Of a DNA stretch of 64,000 nucleotides, positions 1 to 7,844 are shown piece after piece; positions within the stretch are counted from its first letter, which is position 1; each line of letters begins with the position of its first letter. Position numbers and translations under genes: made by a program. The notes below the pieces were generated by a model. The model saw only the letters and a program-made list of their open reading frames with translations. It did no database searches and was not told the DNA's origin. The DNA comes from Anaerolineales bacterium UBA2395 (lineage in GTDB: Bacteria > Chloroflexota > Anaerolineae > Anaerolineales > Villigracilaceae): assembly GCA_002343775.1 (NCBI GenBank), contig DDSH01000024.1, positions 154,420 to 218,419 on the forward strand. The letters run 5' to 3'.

Positions 1-338
1 TCATCCATGCCGCCTTTTTCCAAGCCTTCGATCAATTCCAGCTTATAAGGCTGGTCGGCAAAGATCTTCTTCGCCTCCTCCGCCGAGATGACCGTCTTCT
101 TGAAATCATGCTTGCCCTGCACGATCTGACGCATGCGCTTCTCGATCTGTTCGAGGTCTTCGGGCGTCAGGTTGCGTGGCAGGTCAAAATCATAATAAAA
201 GCCATTCTCCACCGGCGGACCAATGGTCGGCTTGCCATCCGGGAAGATCTCCAGCACGGCTTGCGCCATCACATGCGCCGTGGAGTGACGGATCTTATAA
301 AGATATGACTCTTCGTATTTTTCTTGAATTTGTGACAT
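1..338 (-). CDS. thrS: threonyl-tRNA synthetase, 5' part (runs off the left edge)
   Basis: Charges tRNA-Thr with threonine in the cytoplasm. About 112 N-terminal residues are visible. The protein opens almost at once with RHSTAHVMAQAV and later GPPVENGFYYDFD, the conserved start of the ThrS editing domain. The usual N-terminal TGS domain of about 60 residues is therefore absent. The start at 338 has AGGAAG just upstream; an in-frame ATG 21 nt earlier (MLRKEAK) is possible but has no clear ribosome site. The gene lies behind a threonine T-box (466-700) and a 20-codon ORF (385-447). The catalytic domain lies outside the window. Confidence 0.93.
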   Translation of the reverse strand, partial: MSQIQEKYEESYLYKIRHSTAHVMAQAVLEIFPDGKPTIGPPVENGFYYDFDLPRNLTPEDLEQIEKRMRQIVQGKHDFKKTVISAEEAKKIFADQPYKLELIEGLEKGGMD

Positions 339-384
339 TTTCGCTTCCTTTCTTAACATTCGGTTCGTTTCTGCTTCGCGGGCA

Positions 385-447
385 TTACCGCGTCTCGAAG
401 GGAAGCAGATCCAAACCTCCGAGGCGCCGACGAGTGTGGATAGTCAT
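385..447 (-). CDS. 20-aa ORF between the T-box and thrS
   Basis: A 20-codon ORF, beginning MTIHTRRRLG and ending LLPFETR, starts directly after the T-box terminator. It is preceded by a near-perfect Shine-Dalgarno (AAGGAGG, 6 nt before the ATG), much stronger than the thrS site. It has three Thr and five Arg. It is followed by a 46-nt gap and then thrS. I recognise no family. It may be a leader peptide coupling translation to thrS, a real small protein, or a chance ORF; the ribosome site is the main support. Confidence 0.45.
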   Translation of the reverse strand: MTIHTRRRLGGLDLLPFETR

Positions 448-465
448 GACAACCTCCTTAAACAA

Positions 466-700
466 AAATTCTCGCCCGAACAACGGGGCGAGAATTAAAT
501 TCACGCGGTTCCACCCGATTTACCCTGACATTCAGAGTATCTCTTAAGCTGATAACGAAGCCATCCGTTTCCCATACTTTCCTTCGATTTCAGGGTCATG
601 CTCGCGAGTGGTTTTCTGCGGGCTCCCGGGAAGAAACTCTCAATCATCGGCTTCTTCTCCCTGTCAGGGACACGACCACATACTCGTCTCGGTCAATGCA
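466..700 (-). promoter_or_regulatory. T-box leader controlling thrS
   Basis: On the minus strand the leader carries the diagnostic T-box sequence GGGTGGAACCGCG (about 503-515), followed by a terminator (469-495) and then thrS. Upstream are several stems and a GAGTA-type element near 680. A candidate specifier codon ACC (Thr) lies at 610-612 in GAAAACCACTCG. T-boxes bind uncharged tRNA through the specifier and the NCCA end and switch terminator to antiterminator. The T-box motif and gene context make the call strong; the specifier choice is inferred. Confidence 0.92.
469..495 (-). terminator. T-box regulated intrinsic terminator
   Basis: On the minus strand a GC-rich stem, ATTCTCGCCCC / GGGCGAGAAT, closes a short loop and is followed by TTTTTGTTT. 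It lies just after the T-box motif, which is where the terminator of an antitermination T-box is expected. Confidence 0.85.
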
Positions 701-719
701 TTTTTGATTTTCGATTTAG

Positions 720-793
720 TGGGCGAGATAGGGCTCGAACCTACGACCTCTGCTATGTCAAAGCAGTGCTCTAACCAACTGAGCTACCCGCCC
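720..793 (-). tRNA. tRNA-Val (GAC anticodon)
   Basis: 74 nt. Acceptor arms GGGCGGG / CTCGCCC pair (one G-U) and leave discriminator A. The D-arm TAGCTCAGTTGGTTAGAGCA, the anticodon stem CTGCT/AGCAG with loop TTGACAT (anticodon GAC), and the T-arm GTTCGAGCC are all intact. CCA is not encoded. No terminator is visible between its 3' end and the T-box leader about 20 nt downstream, so it may be co-transcribed with thrS. Confidence 0.96.
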
Positions 794-805
794 GCACGGA
801 GGGAC

Positions 806-833
806 ATTATAACACTCTCCCAAAAATTGACAA
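806..833 (-). promoter_or_regulatory. promoter of tRNA-Val
   Basis: On the minus strand TTGTCA (828-833) and TATAAT (806-811) are separated by 16 bp, about 12 nt upstream of the tRNA 5' end. This is a good housekeeping-sigma promoter. It lies back to back with the sortase -10 element. Confidence 0.7.
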
Positions 834-843
834 TACCCTGCGG

Positions 844-849
844 TATAAT
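844..849 (+). promoter_or_regulatory. -10 element of the sortase gene, probably leaderless
   Basis: A perfect TATAAT ends 9 nt before the sortase ATG, so transcription should begin within a few nucleotides of the start codon. No Shine-Dalgarno is present. A TTGACA at 827-832 is only 11 bp away and cannot be its -35. Confidence 0.5.
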
Positions 850-858
850 CCTCCCGCT

Positions 859-1767
859 ATGGCACGCAAAAAAGCGCCCGAAGACCTGTCTGTGGAGGAA
901 CTCCGCCGCCTGCTGGTGGAGAAGCGCCGTGGCGCGCGCAAAGAACGGCTGGACCACTACCGACGCACGGGACGAGTCGTCGCCGTCGCGCCGGATGTGG
1001 ATTTCGATGCGCCTCAGTCTGCGCCGGTCATTGATACAGGCGAAGGAAATGAATCCAACCCGAATCCTCTCCCAGTCAACCCGAAGCGTAAATTCTTAGA
1101 CCGCGTCCTTCTCGGCGTGGAAGTGCTCGCCGTGCTTGGACTGGCTGCTGTCATCTTCAACGGCGTGGGGCTGCTGCAAACGCTCAACAACGAAGTGGTC
1201 GCAGCGTTGAACCCCGAAACCGCCGTCCCGACGCCTTTGGTCATGGCGGTGGTACTGCCTTCCGGTCACACGCCGCCCGATGCGCAGGGCAACACCCGCC
1301 CCAATGATGCGGAGATTCCAGCCCATCTGCAACCGATGGTGCAATCACTGGCAAACGTCCCCGTGCCGACCGCTGCGCCGGATCAGGCTGTGCGTATTCA
1401 AATTCCATCCATCAGCGTGGATGCGCCCGTCGTACAAGGCGATGGCTGGGAGCAATTGAAGAAGGGCGTTGGGCAGTACATCGGCTCCACCCCACCCGGG
1501 CGGGATGGCAACCTTGTACTCTCGGCGCATAACGATGTGTATGGCGAGATCTTTCGTTATTTAGACCGGCTTGTGCCTGGTGATCAGGTCATCATCTACA
1601 CCCAACAGCGGCAGTTCACCTACATTGTGGATCGCACTGTGCTCGTCGAACCAACCGCTGTGGAAGTGATGGCACCGACGGCTTCGCCCACGGTAACGCT
1701 CATCTCGTGTTATCCATATCTTGTCAACGATCAGCGCATTGTCGTCTTTGCGCGATTACAAAATTAG
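859..1767 (+). CDS. sortase (class D/E-like), membrane-anchored
   Basis: Transpeptidase that cleaves LPXTG-like signals and attaches proteins to the envelope. The 302-aa protein has a charged cytoplasmic N-terminus of about 80 residues, one membrane segment (about 82-104), a linker, and a C-terminal sortase fold (about 178-300). His224 in SAHNDVYG, Cys284 in TLISCYPY and Arg293 in QRIVVFARL form the expected catalytic trio. The cytoplasmic tail is longer than usual. A plausible substrate with an LPQTG signal is encoded at 19179-19757. A 57-aa membrane protein follows 10 nt downstream. The exact sortase class is not certain. Confidence 0.9.
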   Translation: MARKKAPEDLSVEELRRLLVEKRRGARKERLDHYRRTGRVVAVAPDVDFDAPQSAPVIDTGEGNESNPNPLPVNPKRKFLDRVLLGVEVLAVLGLAAVIFNGVGLLQTLNNEVVAALNPETAVPTPLVMAVVLPSGHTPPDAQGNTRPNDAEIPAHLQPMVQSLANVPVPTAAPDQAVRIQIPSISVDAPVVQGDGWEQLKKGVGQYIGSTPPGRDGNLVLSAHNDVYGEIFRYLDRLVPGDQVIIYTQQRQFTYIVDRTVLVEPTAVEVMAPTASPTVTLISCYPYLVNDQRIVVFARLQN

Positions 1768-1777
1768 GAGAAATAAA

Positions 1778-1951
1778 ATGGCAAAGAAAAACAAACGTCC
1801 CACCCCGACCGTTACGATTGCGAACCAGCCCCCGCAGAAGTTCGAGTTCAATCCTGATTACAGTCTGGTTAAAAAAGATCTGCGCCGCATTGGTATTTTG
1901 GCTGGTTTCTTTATCACTGTGTTGGTGGCGCTTTCATTCATTTTGAAATAG
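1778..1951 (+). CDS. small single-span membrane protein (57 aa)
   Basis: Starts at the ATG following TAGGAG, 10 nt after the sortase stop codon, so it is probably in the same transcript. The first 37 residues are basic and soluble (MAKKNKRPTP, KFEFNPDYSLVKKDLRR); residues 38-56 form one hydrophobic helix ending LSFILK. Architecture suggests N-in with almost nothing outside. I do not recognise the family; the position suggests a partner of the sortase or a small envelope protein. A strong terminator follows. Confidence 0.75.
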   Translation: MAKKNKRPTPTVTIANQPPQKFEFNPDYSLVKKDLRRIGILAGFFITVLVALSFILK

Positions 1952-1965
1952 AAGGCGAAGAAATA

Positions 1966-2005
1966 AAAAAAGAGGAAAGACTGACAATGGTCTTTCCTCT
2001 TTTTT
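1966..2005 (+). terminator. intrinsic terminator after the sortase operon
   Basis: The inverted repeat AAAAAGAGGAAAGA / TCTTTCCTCTTTTT, with a 10-nt loop and a T-run, lies 14 nt after the small-protein stop. Confidence 0.85.
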
Positions 2006-2030
2006 ATTGACGTATACTCCCTTTGTTCTT

Positions 2031-2060
2031 CCTTTGTGTATCTTTGTGACACTTTGTGGT
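2031..2060 (+). repeat. half copy of a dispersed 'CTTTGTG' spacer repeat
   Basis: CCTTTGTGTATCTTTGTGAC followed by ACTTTGTGGT matches the right arm of the longer palindromic repeat at 48616-48688. Here it forms the spacer immediately before the rlmD start codon. Confidence 0.55.
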
Positions 2061-2071
2061 AAAAAAGCGAT

Positions 2072-3313
2072 ATGCCTCAACACGAAATCACCCTCGAAAA
2101 ACTCACCTACGGCGGCGAAGCGATGGGACGTCTCTCAGACGGACGGGCCGTCTTCGTTCCCTTCGGCTTGCCCGGCGAGACGGTTCGGATTCAACTCACG
2201 CAAGAAAAACAAAACTTCGCCCGCGGCGAAATCATTGAAATCCTCAAACCCTCACCAGATCGCATCAAAGCCAAATGCAAACACTTCGCCCAATGCGGCG
2301 GATGCCACTACCAAAACCTGCCCTACGAAAAACAACTCCTCGCCAAAGCGGACATTCTGCGTGACCAACTACAACGCATCGGCAAAATAGAGAACCCGTC
2401 CGTCCAACCCACCGTCGCCTCACCCGAGCAGTGGAACTACCGCAACCACGTCCAATTCCATCTCACGGATGATGGCAAGGTCGGCTTCATCAATGCCAGA
2501 GGTAACGCAACCCTGCCCATCGAAGAATGCCACCTACCCGAACCTGCCATCGACGCCTTCCGGGACGACCTGCAATTTGAATCACGCATGAACCTTGAGC
2601 GCGCCTCCCTCCGCTCCGGCGCAGACGATGACCTCATGCTCATCCTCGAATCCGAAACCGAAGAGACTCCCGAACTCGAGATCGAAGCAGATATATCCAT
2701 CGTCCACGTTTACGAAAACCATCCCGTTGTCATCGCAGGCAGCGACGCACTCACTATCCAAATCCTCGGCAAAGACTTCCACGTCTCCGCGCCATCCTTC
2801 TTCCAAGTCAACACCAAGATGGCAGAGAAAATGGTCGAGCACCTCCTCACCAATTTACCAACTTCCCAATCTACCACTCTCCTCGATCTCTACTGCGGCG
2901 TCGGCTTGTTCAGCAAATTCTTCGCCGACAAATACGCCAAAGTCATCGGCATCGAATCCGCGTCATCCTCCTGTGAAGACTTCGCCATCAACCTCGACGA
3001 ATTCGACAACGTCGAACTCTACGAAGGCGCCGCCGAAGAAATCCTGCCCGCCCTTGTAGGTCACGCTTTCAGCATGACAGACCCCAATCACATGATCGTT
3101 GACCCGCCCCGCGCTGGCATCGACAAACACGCTCTCGATGCAATCTTGCAAATCAATCCGCACCTTATCGCCTACGTCTCCTGCGACCCATCCACCCTCG
3201 CGCGTGACGCGGCGCGACTCATCAAAGGCGGCTACACCCTCCAACACGCCACGCCCTTCGACCTCTTCCCGCAAACCTATCACATCGAGTCCATCTCCAT
3301 CTTCACCCGCTAA
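2072..3313 (+). CDS. rlmD: 23S rRNA (uracil-C5)-methyltransferase, RlmD/RumA type
   Basis: SAM-dependent m5U methyltransferase of the TrmA/RumA family, probably modifying 23S rRNA. The 413 residues contain a TRAM domain (about 1-60), an iron-sulfur cluster site with Cys69-x5-Cys75-x2-Cys78 and Cys153, a SAM-binding motif LLDLYCGVGLFSKFF, the catalytic nucleophile Cys371 in YVSCDPSTLARD, and the general-base Glu406 in YHIES near the end. The cluster favours RlmD/RlmC over TrmA, which lacks it. Which uridine is modified cannot be told from sequence. The gene follows a repeat-derived spacer and has no strong Shine-Dalgarno. Confidence 0.9.
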   Translation: MPQHEITLEKLTYGGEAMGRLSDGRAVFVPFGLPGETVRIQLTQEKQNFARGEIIEILKPSPDRIKAKCKHFAQCGGCHYQNLPYEKQLLAKADILRDQLQRIGKIENPSVQPTVASPEQWNYRNHVQFHLTDDGKVGFINARGNATLPIEECHLPEPAIDAFRDDLQFESRMNLERASLRSGADDDLMLILESETEETPELEIEADISIVHVYENHPVVIAGSDALTIQILGKDFHVSAPSFFQVNTKMAEKMVEHLLTNLPTSQSTTLLDLYCGVGLFSKFFADKYAKVIGIESASSSCEDFAINLDEFDNVELYEGAAEEILPALVGHAFSMTDPNHMIVDPPRAGIDKHALDAILQINPHLIAYVSCDPSTLARDAARLIKGGYTLQHATPFDLFPQTYHIESISIFTR

Positions 3314-3320
3314 TTGTTTT

Positions 3321-3396
3321 CACCACAGATAAACACAGATGGACTCAGATTTGCAGCAAACACATTCAAACCTTTTTATCTGTGTTCATCTGTGGA
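3321..3396. repeat. dispersed palindromic 'ACCACAGAT' spacer repeat
   Basis: CACCACAGATAAACACAGAT ... TATCTGTGTTCATCTGTGG is an imperfect inverted repeat filling the rlmD-pxpB gap. The same arms recur at 48492-48583. It could fold as a weak terminator of rlmD. Confidence 0.65.
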
Positions 3397-3401
3397 TAAA
3401 A

Positions 3402-4064
3402 ATGAATTTCAAAACATCTCTCAAGCCACTCGGTGACTCCGCGATCCTCATCCAACTCGGCGACGCCATCGACCCCGCACTCAACCAACGCGTCCACGCA
3501 CTTGATGCACTTCTGCAAAGCATTCCCGCCGTCATCGAAACCGTCCCCGCCTACTGCACCATCCTCATCCACTACGACCCGCTTGCGACAACTTACAACC
3601 AGATCAAAAATCTTATTGAGGAAAAAATCTCCCTTCTGGATGAGTCGACTCACAGACCTTCCCGCCGCTTGGAGATTCCCGTCCTCTATGGCAACGCCTC
3701 CGGTCCTGACCTTGAGTCTGCCGCAACAACCCTGGGCTTATCTCCCTCCGAACTGATTCGCCTGCACAGCGAGCGCGAGTACACCGTCTACATGATGGGT
3801 TTCACGCCCGGCTTTCCCTACCTTGGCATCCTCAACAAACGCCTGACCCTCCCCCGCCTCTCCACCCCACGAACTCGCGTGCCTGCCGGTTCTGTCGCCA
3901 TCGCCGGTTCTCAAACCGGAATCTACCCCGTCGACTCGCCGGGCGGCTGGCATATCATCGGTCACACTCCGCTCAAGTTGTTTGACCCGTTGGGCGAAAA
4001 TCCATTTTTGTTTGCACCGGGGGATACGGTGAAGTTCGTTCCCATTGAAGGCGATCATGCTTGA
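3402..4064 (+). CDS. pxpB: 5-oxoprolinase subunit PxpB
   Basis: One part of the ATP-dependent 5-oxoproline (pyroglutamate) hydrolase PxpABC, formerly annotated as KipI or allophanate hydrolase subunit 1. The 220-aa protein has the family signature YMMGFTPGFPYLG, then LPRLSTPRTRVPAGSVAIAG and GIYPVDSPGGWHIIG. I chose MNFKTSL as the start because upstream in-frame codons come from a dispersed repeat; no good Shine-Dalgarno is visible. Its end overlaps the pxpC start by 8 nt, implying translational coupling. Confidence 0.93.
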   Translation: MNFKTSLKPLGDSAILIQLGDAIDPALNQRVHALDALLQSIPAVIETVPAYCTILIHYDPLATTYNQIKNLIEEKISLLDESTHRPSRRLEIPVLYGNASGPDLESAATTLGLSPSELIRLHSEREYTVYMMGFTPGFPYLGILNKRLTLPRLSTPRTRVPAGSVAIAGSQTGIYPVDSPGGWHIIGHTPLKLFDPLGENPFLFAPGDTVKFVPIEGDHA

Positions 4065-4983
4065 GATTCTTGAAGTCTCCGGAATCGCCACCCTCCAAGA
4101 CTCCGGCAGGCGTGGATGGAATAAATTCGGCGTGCCCACTTCCGGCGCAATGGACTGGTTCGCCTACCAAGCCGCAAACTCTTTGCTGAACAACCCACCC
4201 AACTCATCAGTCATCGAACTCGGACTCGGCGAAATCACGTTTCGCGCTTTACGCAATACGGTCATCTCTGTCACTGGCGCAGGCTATGAAGTGGAAAACT
4301 ACATCTGGACCTTCCCGCTCTGGACAACTTTCTACGTCCGCGCCGGGTGGACGGTTCGTGTGAAAAAGACAAGCGGCGGCAATTGGACGTACATCGCCAT
4401 TGCAGGCGGATTCGATTCACCCATCATCATGAACTCCCGTTCTGCCTATCTACGCGGCGGAATCGGTTCCGCCCTCAAAACCGGTGACGTCTTGCAAGCC
4501 TTCGCTCCCACCACTGACCTGCTCAAACTCGCCGCCCACGACTTTCCCGTAAATAAGTTCATGCCCTACAGCCAAACGCCTACCATCGAAGTCATCCCCG
4601 CCCCCCAAGCGGATTGGTTCACACCCGCAGGCATCCGCACCTTTTACGAAAGTGAATACACCCTCAGTCCATCTTTCGACCGCATGGGCTATCGCTTGCA
4701 AGGTTCGTCCATCGAAAAAGCCTCCACCAAAGAACTCATCTCCGAAGGCATGACAATGGGCAGCATCCAAATCCCAGCCGATGGTCAGCCCATCGTCATG
4801 ATGGCAGATGCTCCCACCGCTGGCGGCTATCCAAAGATCGCGAATGTTGCACGCTCAAGTCTGCCCCTGTTGGCACAATGCGAAGTGGGCGTGAGTCGAA
4901 TTCGGTTTAGAGAAACAGAAGTAGAAGAAGCACAGGAAAAATTACATGTCATTGCGAGCAAAGCGAAGCAATCTCCTCATTAG
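4057..4983 (+). CDS. pxpC: 5-oxoprolinase subunit PxpC, with repeat-derived tail
   Basis: Partner of PxpB in 5-oxoproline hydrolysis (KipA / allophanate hydrolase subunit 2 family). About 308 aa from the ATG that overlaps the pxpB stop. Family features are TLQDSGRRGWNKFGVPTSGAMD at the N-terminus, FDRMGYRLQG and ISEGMTMGSIQIPADGQPIVMMAD. The last 11 or so residues (HVIASKAKQSPH) are not native family sequence; they are translated from a dispersed palindromic repeat (4947-5020) that supplies the stop codon. pxpA follows 48 nt downstream. Confidence 0.92.
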   Translation: MLEILEVSGIATLQDSGRRGWNKFGVPTSGAMDWFAYQAANSLLNNPPNSSVIELGLGEITFRALRNTVISVTGAGYEVENYIWTFPLWTTFYVRAGWTVRVKKTSGGNWTYIAIAGGFDSPIIMNSRSAYLRGGIGSALKTGDVLQAFAPTTDLLKLAAHDFPVNKFMPYSQTPTIEVIPAPQADWFTPAGIRTFYESEYTLSPSFDRMGYRLQGSSIEKASTKELISEGMTMGSIQIPADGQPIVMMADAPTAGGYPKIANVARSSLPLLAQCEVGVSRIRFRETEVEEAQEKLHVIASKAKQSPH

Positions 4984-5020
4984 CAAAGAGGTTGCTTCAG
5001 GCTTCGCCCTCGCAACGACA
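4947..5020. repeat. dispersed palindromic repeat (TGTCATTGCGAG family)
   Basis: The outer arms TGTCATTGCGAG / CTCGCAACGACA and the inner arms GCGAAGCAATCTCCT / AGAGGTTGCTTC...CTTCGC make a long imperfect hairpin. A compact copy with the same outer arms lies at 11399-11437. It is transcribed within the pxp operon and overlaps the pxpC coding end. Confidence 0.75.
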
Positions 5021-5031
5021 TAAGGAGAATC

Positions 5032-5736
5032 ATGAAAATCGACCTGAACTGTGACCTCGGCGAAGGTGTTGGCAATGACGAAGCCATCATGCCATACATC
5101 ACCTCCGCCAACATCGCCTGCGGATTTCATGCTGGCGACGAAAAAACCATGCGCGAGACTCTGCGGCTGGCAAAACGCTTCGGCGTGAATGCAGGCGCGC
5201 ACCCAAGTTGGAATGACCGTGAGAATTTTGGGCGCAGGGAGATGTCCGCTTCGTCTGAAGAGGTAGAGAAAGTAGTCTTTGAGCAAATTCAAATTCTGGC
5301 AGGGATCGCAAAAGAAGAAGGCGTGACCTTAACGCACGTCAAGCCGCATGGGGCGTTGTATAACCAATCTGCAAAGGATGTTGAATTAGCAAAGGCGATT
5401 GCGTGGGTGGTAAAAAGCATCAGTGTAGATTTAATTTTGGTTGGGCTGGCAGGCTCAAGGTCGATTGAGGCGGGGCGGGAGATGGGGCTGAGAGTAGCAT
5501 CGGAGGGATTCCCCGATAGAGGCTACAACGCCGACGGGTCGTTGATCTCCCGCCTTCTTCCCGGGGCATTGATCGAAGCACCGGAGGATGTGGCGCGACA
5601 TGCGATTGAGTTGGTGAAGATGGGTCGGCTGGATACCCTCTGCCTGCATGGCGATCACCCGAATGCCGCGGCGAATGCAAAGTTGCTGCGCGATGTGTTG
5701 TTAAAAAATGGGGTAGAGATTACGGCAATAACATAG
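5032..5736 (+). CDS. pxpA: 5-oxoprolinase subunit PxpA (LamB/YcsF family)
   Basis: Third component of PxpABC, a LamB/YcsF-family (alpha/beta)-barrel protein that works with PxpBC to open 5-oxoproline to glutamate. At 234 aa it is slightly shorter than the usual 245-255. It opens with the hallmark MKIDLNCDLGEG and NIACGFHAGD, and carries NAGAHPSWNDRENFGRR, THVKPHGALYNQ and CLHGDHPNA near the end. AAGGAG stands 6 nt before the ATG. The order B-C-A differs from the common A-first operon. Its stop codon lies inside a strong hairpin. Confidence 0.94.
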   Translation: MKIDLNCDLGEGVGNDEAIMPYITSANIACGFHAGDEKTMRETLRLAKRFGVNAGAHPSWNDRENFGRREMSASSEEVEKVVFEQIQILAGIAKEEGVTLTHVKPHGALYNQSAKDVELAKAIAWVVKSISVDLILVGLAGSRSIEAGREMGLRVASEGFPDRGYNADGSLISRLLPGALIEAPEDVARHAIELVKMGRLDTLCLHGDHPNAAANAKLLRDVLLKNGVEITAIT

Positions 5737-5764
5737 GGGCGACCCATCGGGTCGCCCCTATGTT
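5730..5764. terminator. bidirectional terminator hairpin between pxpA and the channel gene
   Basis: A perfect 16-bp stem (AACATAGGGGCGACCC and its complement) with a 3-nt loop overlaps the pxpA stop codon and stands 8 nt from the 3' end of the convergent gene. There is no clear T-run, so termination is inferred from stem strength and position. Confidence 0.6.
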
Positions 5765-5771
5765 ACATATT

Positions 5772-7673
5772 TTACCCTTCCGAGATCACGATCAATTTAT
5801 CTTCGGGTTTGAATAAGACTTTCTCGGATTTTTTCGGGTTGGTGTGAACGCCGTAAGCTTTTTCGGCGTCGTGGCTTTCGCTCATCAGGCGATAGCCGAT
5901 GGCGGTTTCGCCACGCTGACGGGCGGCTTCGACCACGGTGTAGAAATTCACCGGCTGCCGGGTTGCGACATAATCGCCGATGGGTTTAAGGTAGACCTCT
6001 GCGCCTTCGGGGTCGAAGATGTCGGTGAAGACGCCCATCAGGTCGGCGTTTTCGGAGAGTTGCGCAAGCATGAGGCTGATGAGGTGGTCGCTGACGATGA
6101 AATCGTCCACCTTGGCGGCTTCGGCGAGTTCGCGGTTGCGCAGGTCGAGCATTTCGCTGATGATGGAGAAGGGCGTTTCGTCCTTTTCGGCGATGTCGCG
6201 CAGATGTAAAAGCGTGACCAGCGTGATCGCATCCGCTTCCTGGACTTCAAGGTGGCTGTACGCCAACACAATGACATGGTCGTACTCTGTGACCTGGAGT
6301 TTTTCGAGCAGGGCACGGTCGCGGATGTCACCTTCGATGACGGTCAACTTTTGGTTGGTGAGTTTGCCGATCTCGCGTTTGAGTTGACCCTCCAGATCGT
6401 AGACCTGCGATACGATGGTCAACTGCGAGCCTTTGGCGACGTATTGATCCAGTTCGCGGACGATGGTGGCGCCGGAGCGATTCCAGCCGAGGATAAGTCC
6501 GCGCTCAGGCTTGGGCTTGGATGCTTTTCCATTGGTGTGGATCAGTTTCTCGTCGAGGGGGATGCGGGGGTGATTCGCAAGGTGAATCTTGTCATCATCT
6601 TCAGCGATGGCAAAGATCTGGTCGCCGGATTCGATGCGTGTGTCCATCGGCGGACTCATCATGACCACGCCGTCCGATTTGCGGATACCCATCAGAGTGG
6701 AGGTTTCGAAGGCAAGCAATGCTTCGCCGTAGGTCTTGCCGGAGAGGTTGGGTTCCTGTTTGAAGTAAATTTCATCGCCGCCGAAATTCATCAATTCGGT
6801 ATAGACGATGGACAAGCCGCTCTGACGTGAGGTCTGTGCAACGACGCGCGCGATCAGGTCGGTGGTGAGAATGGGCTGGACGACGTCTTTGTCGGAGAGC
6901 AGTTCCACCACGTCGAGATTCTTCGGGTCGCGGATCTGCGTGACAATGTGATAGGGTTCACTGCGGCGGTTGGGGTTGTTGGTGATTGCAAGGATGGCTT
7001 TGATGACGTGTGTATCCGGGTCGCTGCCGTCGGCGAGGACGATGATGGAACGGGCGGTGTGCGGGCTGACGATCTCGAGGTCGTTCATATCCATCGGGCT
7101 GCCGGAGCGGCAGATGATGCGGGTATTCTTCAAATCGGACACGCGTTCCTTGATCGCATCCTCCATATCGACCTTGTCCTGATCTGCCAACACGACAATG
7201 ACGGCGCCGTTCTTGCGGCTCTCATTCGCCAGCACAAGTTCGGAGATGATGGTGAAGATCTGCGGCGTCCAGCCGAGGATGAGGGTATGGTCATTCTCCA
7301 GCACGAGCGAACGTCCCTTGCGGAGGCTTTCGATGCGTTCCTCCAATCCGTTGCTGAGAATACCGATCAGGGTGGACAGGATAAAAATGCCGCTCAATGT
7401 GACAATGAACATCACGATACGCATGGCGACATTGGCATCTCCGGCGATGTTCCCAGCATCCATCGCTCGCATCAGACTCATCCAAGCCGCTTCGCCAAAA
7501 CTCGGCACATCATTCCCTTCGGCAGGAATTTGCCCAAAGCGGACAACGGCAGCGGCGATAAAAATAACAATAAGGGAAAGAACCGCCAATCCCCCGATCA
7601 ACGCGATGGTGCCGCGTGACATGAAGTTATCGAACCAATACTGGAATCTCTGTTGTAATGTTGGCTTTCGCAT
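5772..7673 (-). CDS. CASTOR/POLLUX-type ion channel with tandem RCK/TrkA-N domains
   Basis: 633-aa membrane protein related to plant CASTOR/POLLUX/SYM8 and bacterial homologs. TM helices lie at about 22-44 and 84-106, with a pore-like stretch between. The family-typical GLEERIESLRKGRS and HTLILGWTP follow, leading into a nucleotide-binding-like domain. A second Rossmann-like unit begins at RGLILGWNRSG. The channel probably conducts cations under control of cytoplasmic ligands; the ion is not deducible. The start MRKPTLQQ at 7673 has AAGGAG 6 nt upstream; an extension to 7790 is open but lacks support. Confidence 0.85.
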   Translation of the reverse strand: MRKPTLQQRFQYWFDNFMSRGTIALIGGLAVLSLIVIFIAAAVVRFGQIPAEGNDVPSFGEAAWMSLMRAMDAGNIAGDANVAMRIVMFIVTLSGIFILSTLIGILSNGLEERIESLRKGRSLVLENDHTLILGWTPQIFTIISELVLANESRKNGAVIVVLADQDKVDMEDAIKERVSDLKNTRIICRSGSPMDMNDLEIVSPHTARSIIVLADGSDPDTHVIKAILAITNNPNRRSEPYHIVTQIRDPKNLDVVELLSDKDVVQPILTTDLIARVVAQTSRQSGLSIVYTELMNFGGDEIYFKQEPNLSGKTYGEALLAFETSTLMGIRKSDGVVMMSPPMDTRIESGDQIFAIAEDDDKIHLANHPRIPLDEKLIHTNGKASKPKPERGLILGWNRSGATIVRELDQYVAKGSQLTIVSQVYDLEGQLKREIGKLTNQKLTVIEGDIRDRALLEKLQVTEYDHVIVLAYSHLEVQEADAITLVTLLHLRDIAEKDETPFSIISEMLDLRNRELAEAAKVDDFIVSDHLISLMLAQLSENADLMGVFTDIFDPEGAEVYLKPIGDYVATRQPVNFYTVVEAARQRGETAIGYRLMSESHDAEKAYGVHTNPKKSEKVLFKPEDKLIVISEG

Positions 7674-7844
7674 CGGCTTCTCCTTGCGCCTTTTAAAATT
7701 TGGCTTATTATAAGAGGGTTTATACGGCGGGAAAGTGGTAGATTCGACCCATCCCGGCTTAAGAAATTGTTCATGATTTCCATGTAACATTAGGGCTGCA
7801 GGCAGAGTCTATGCAATGCATGATTTTTCAATGTGAGGTGTGCT

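Noticed and set aside
827..849. TTGACA and TATAAT as a paired promoter for the sortase gene
   Set aside because: The spacing is 11 bp, too short for a -35/-10 pair. Only the -10 is kept; the TTGACA overlaps the reverse-strand tRNA promoter's -35.
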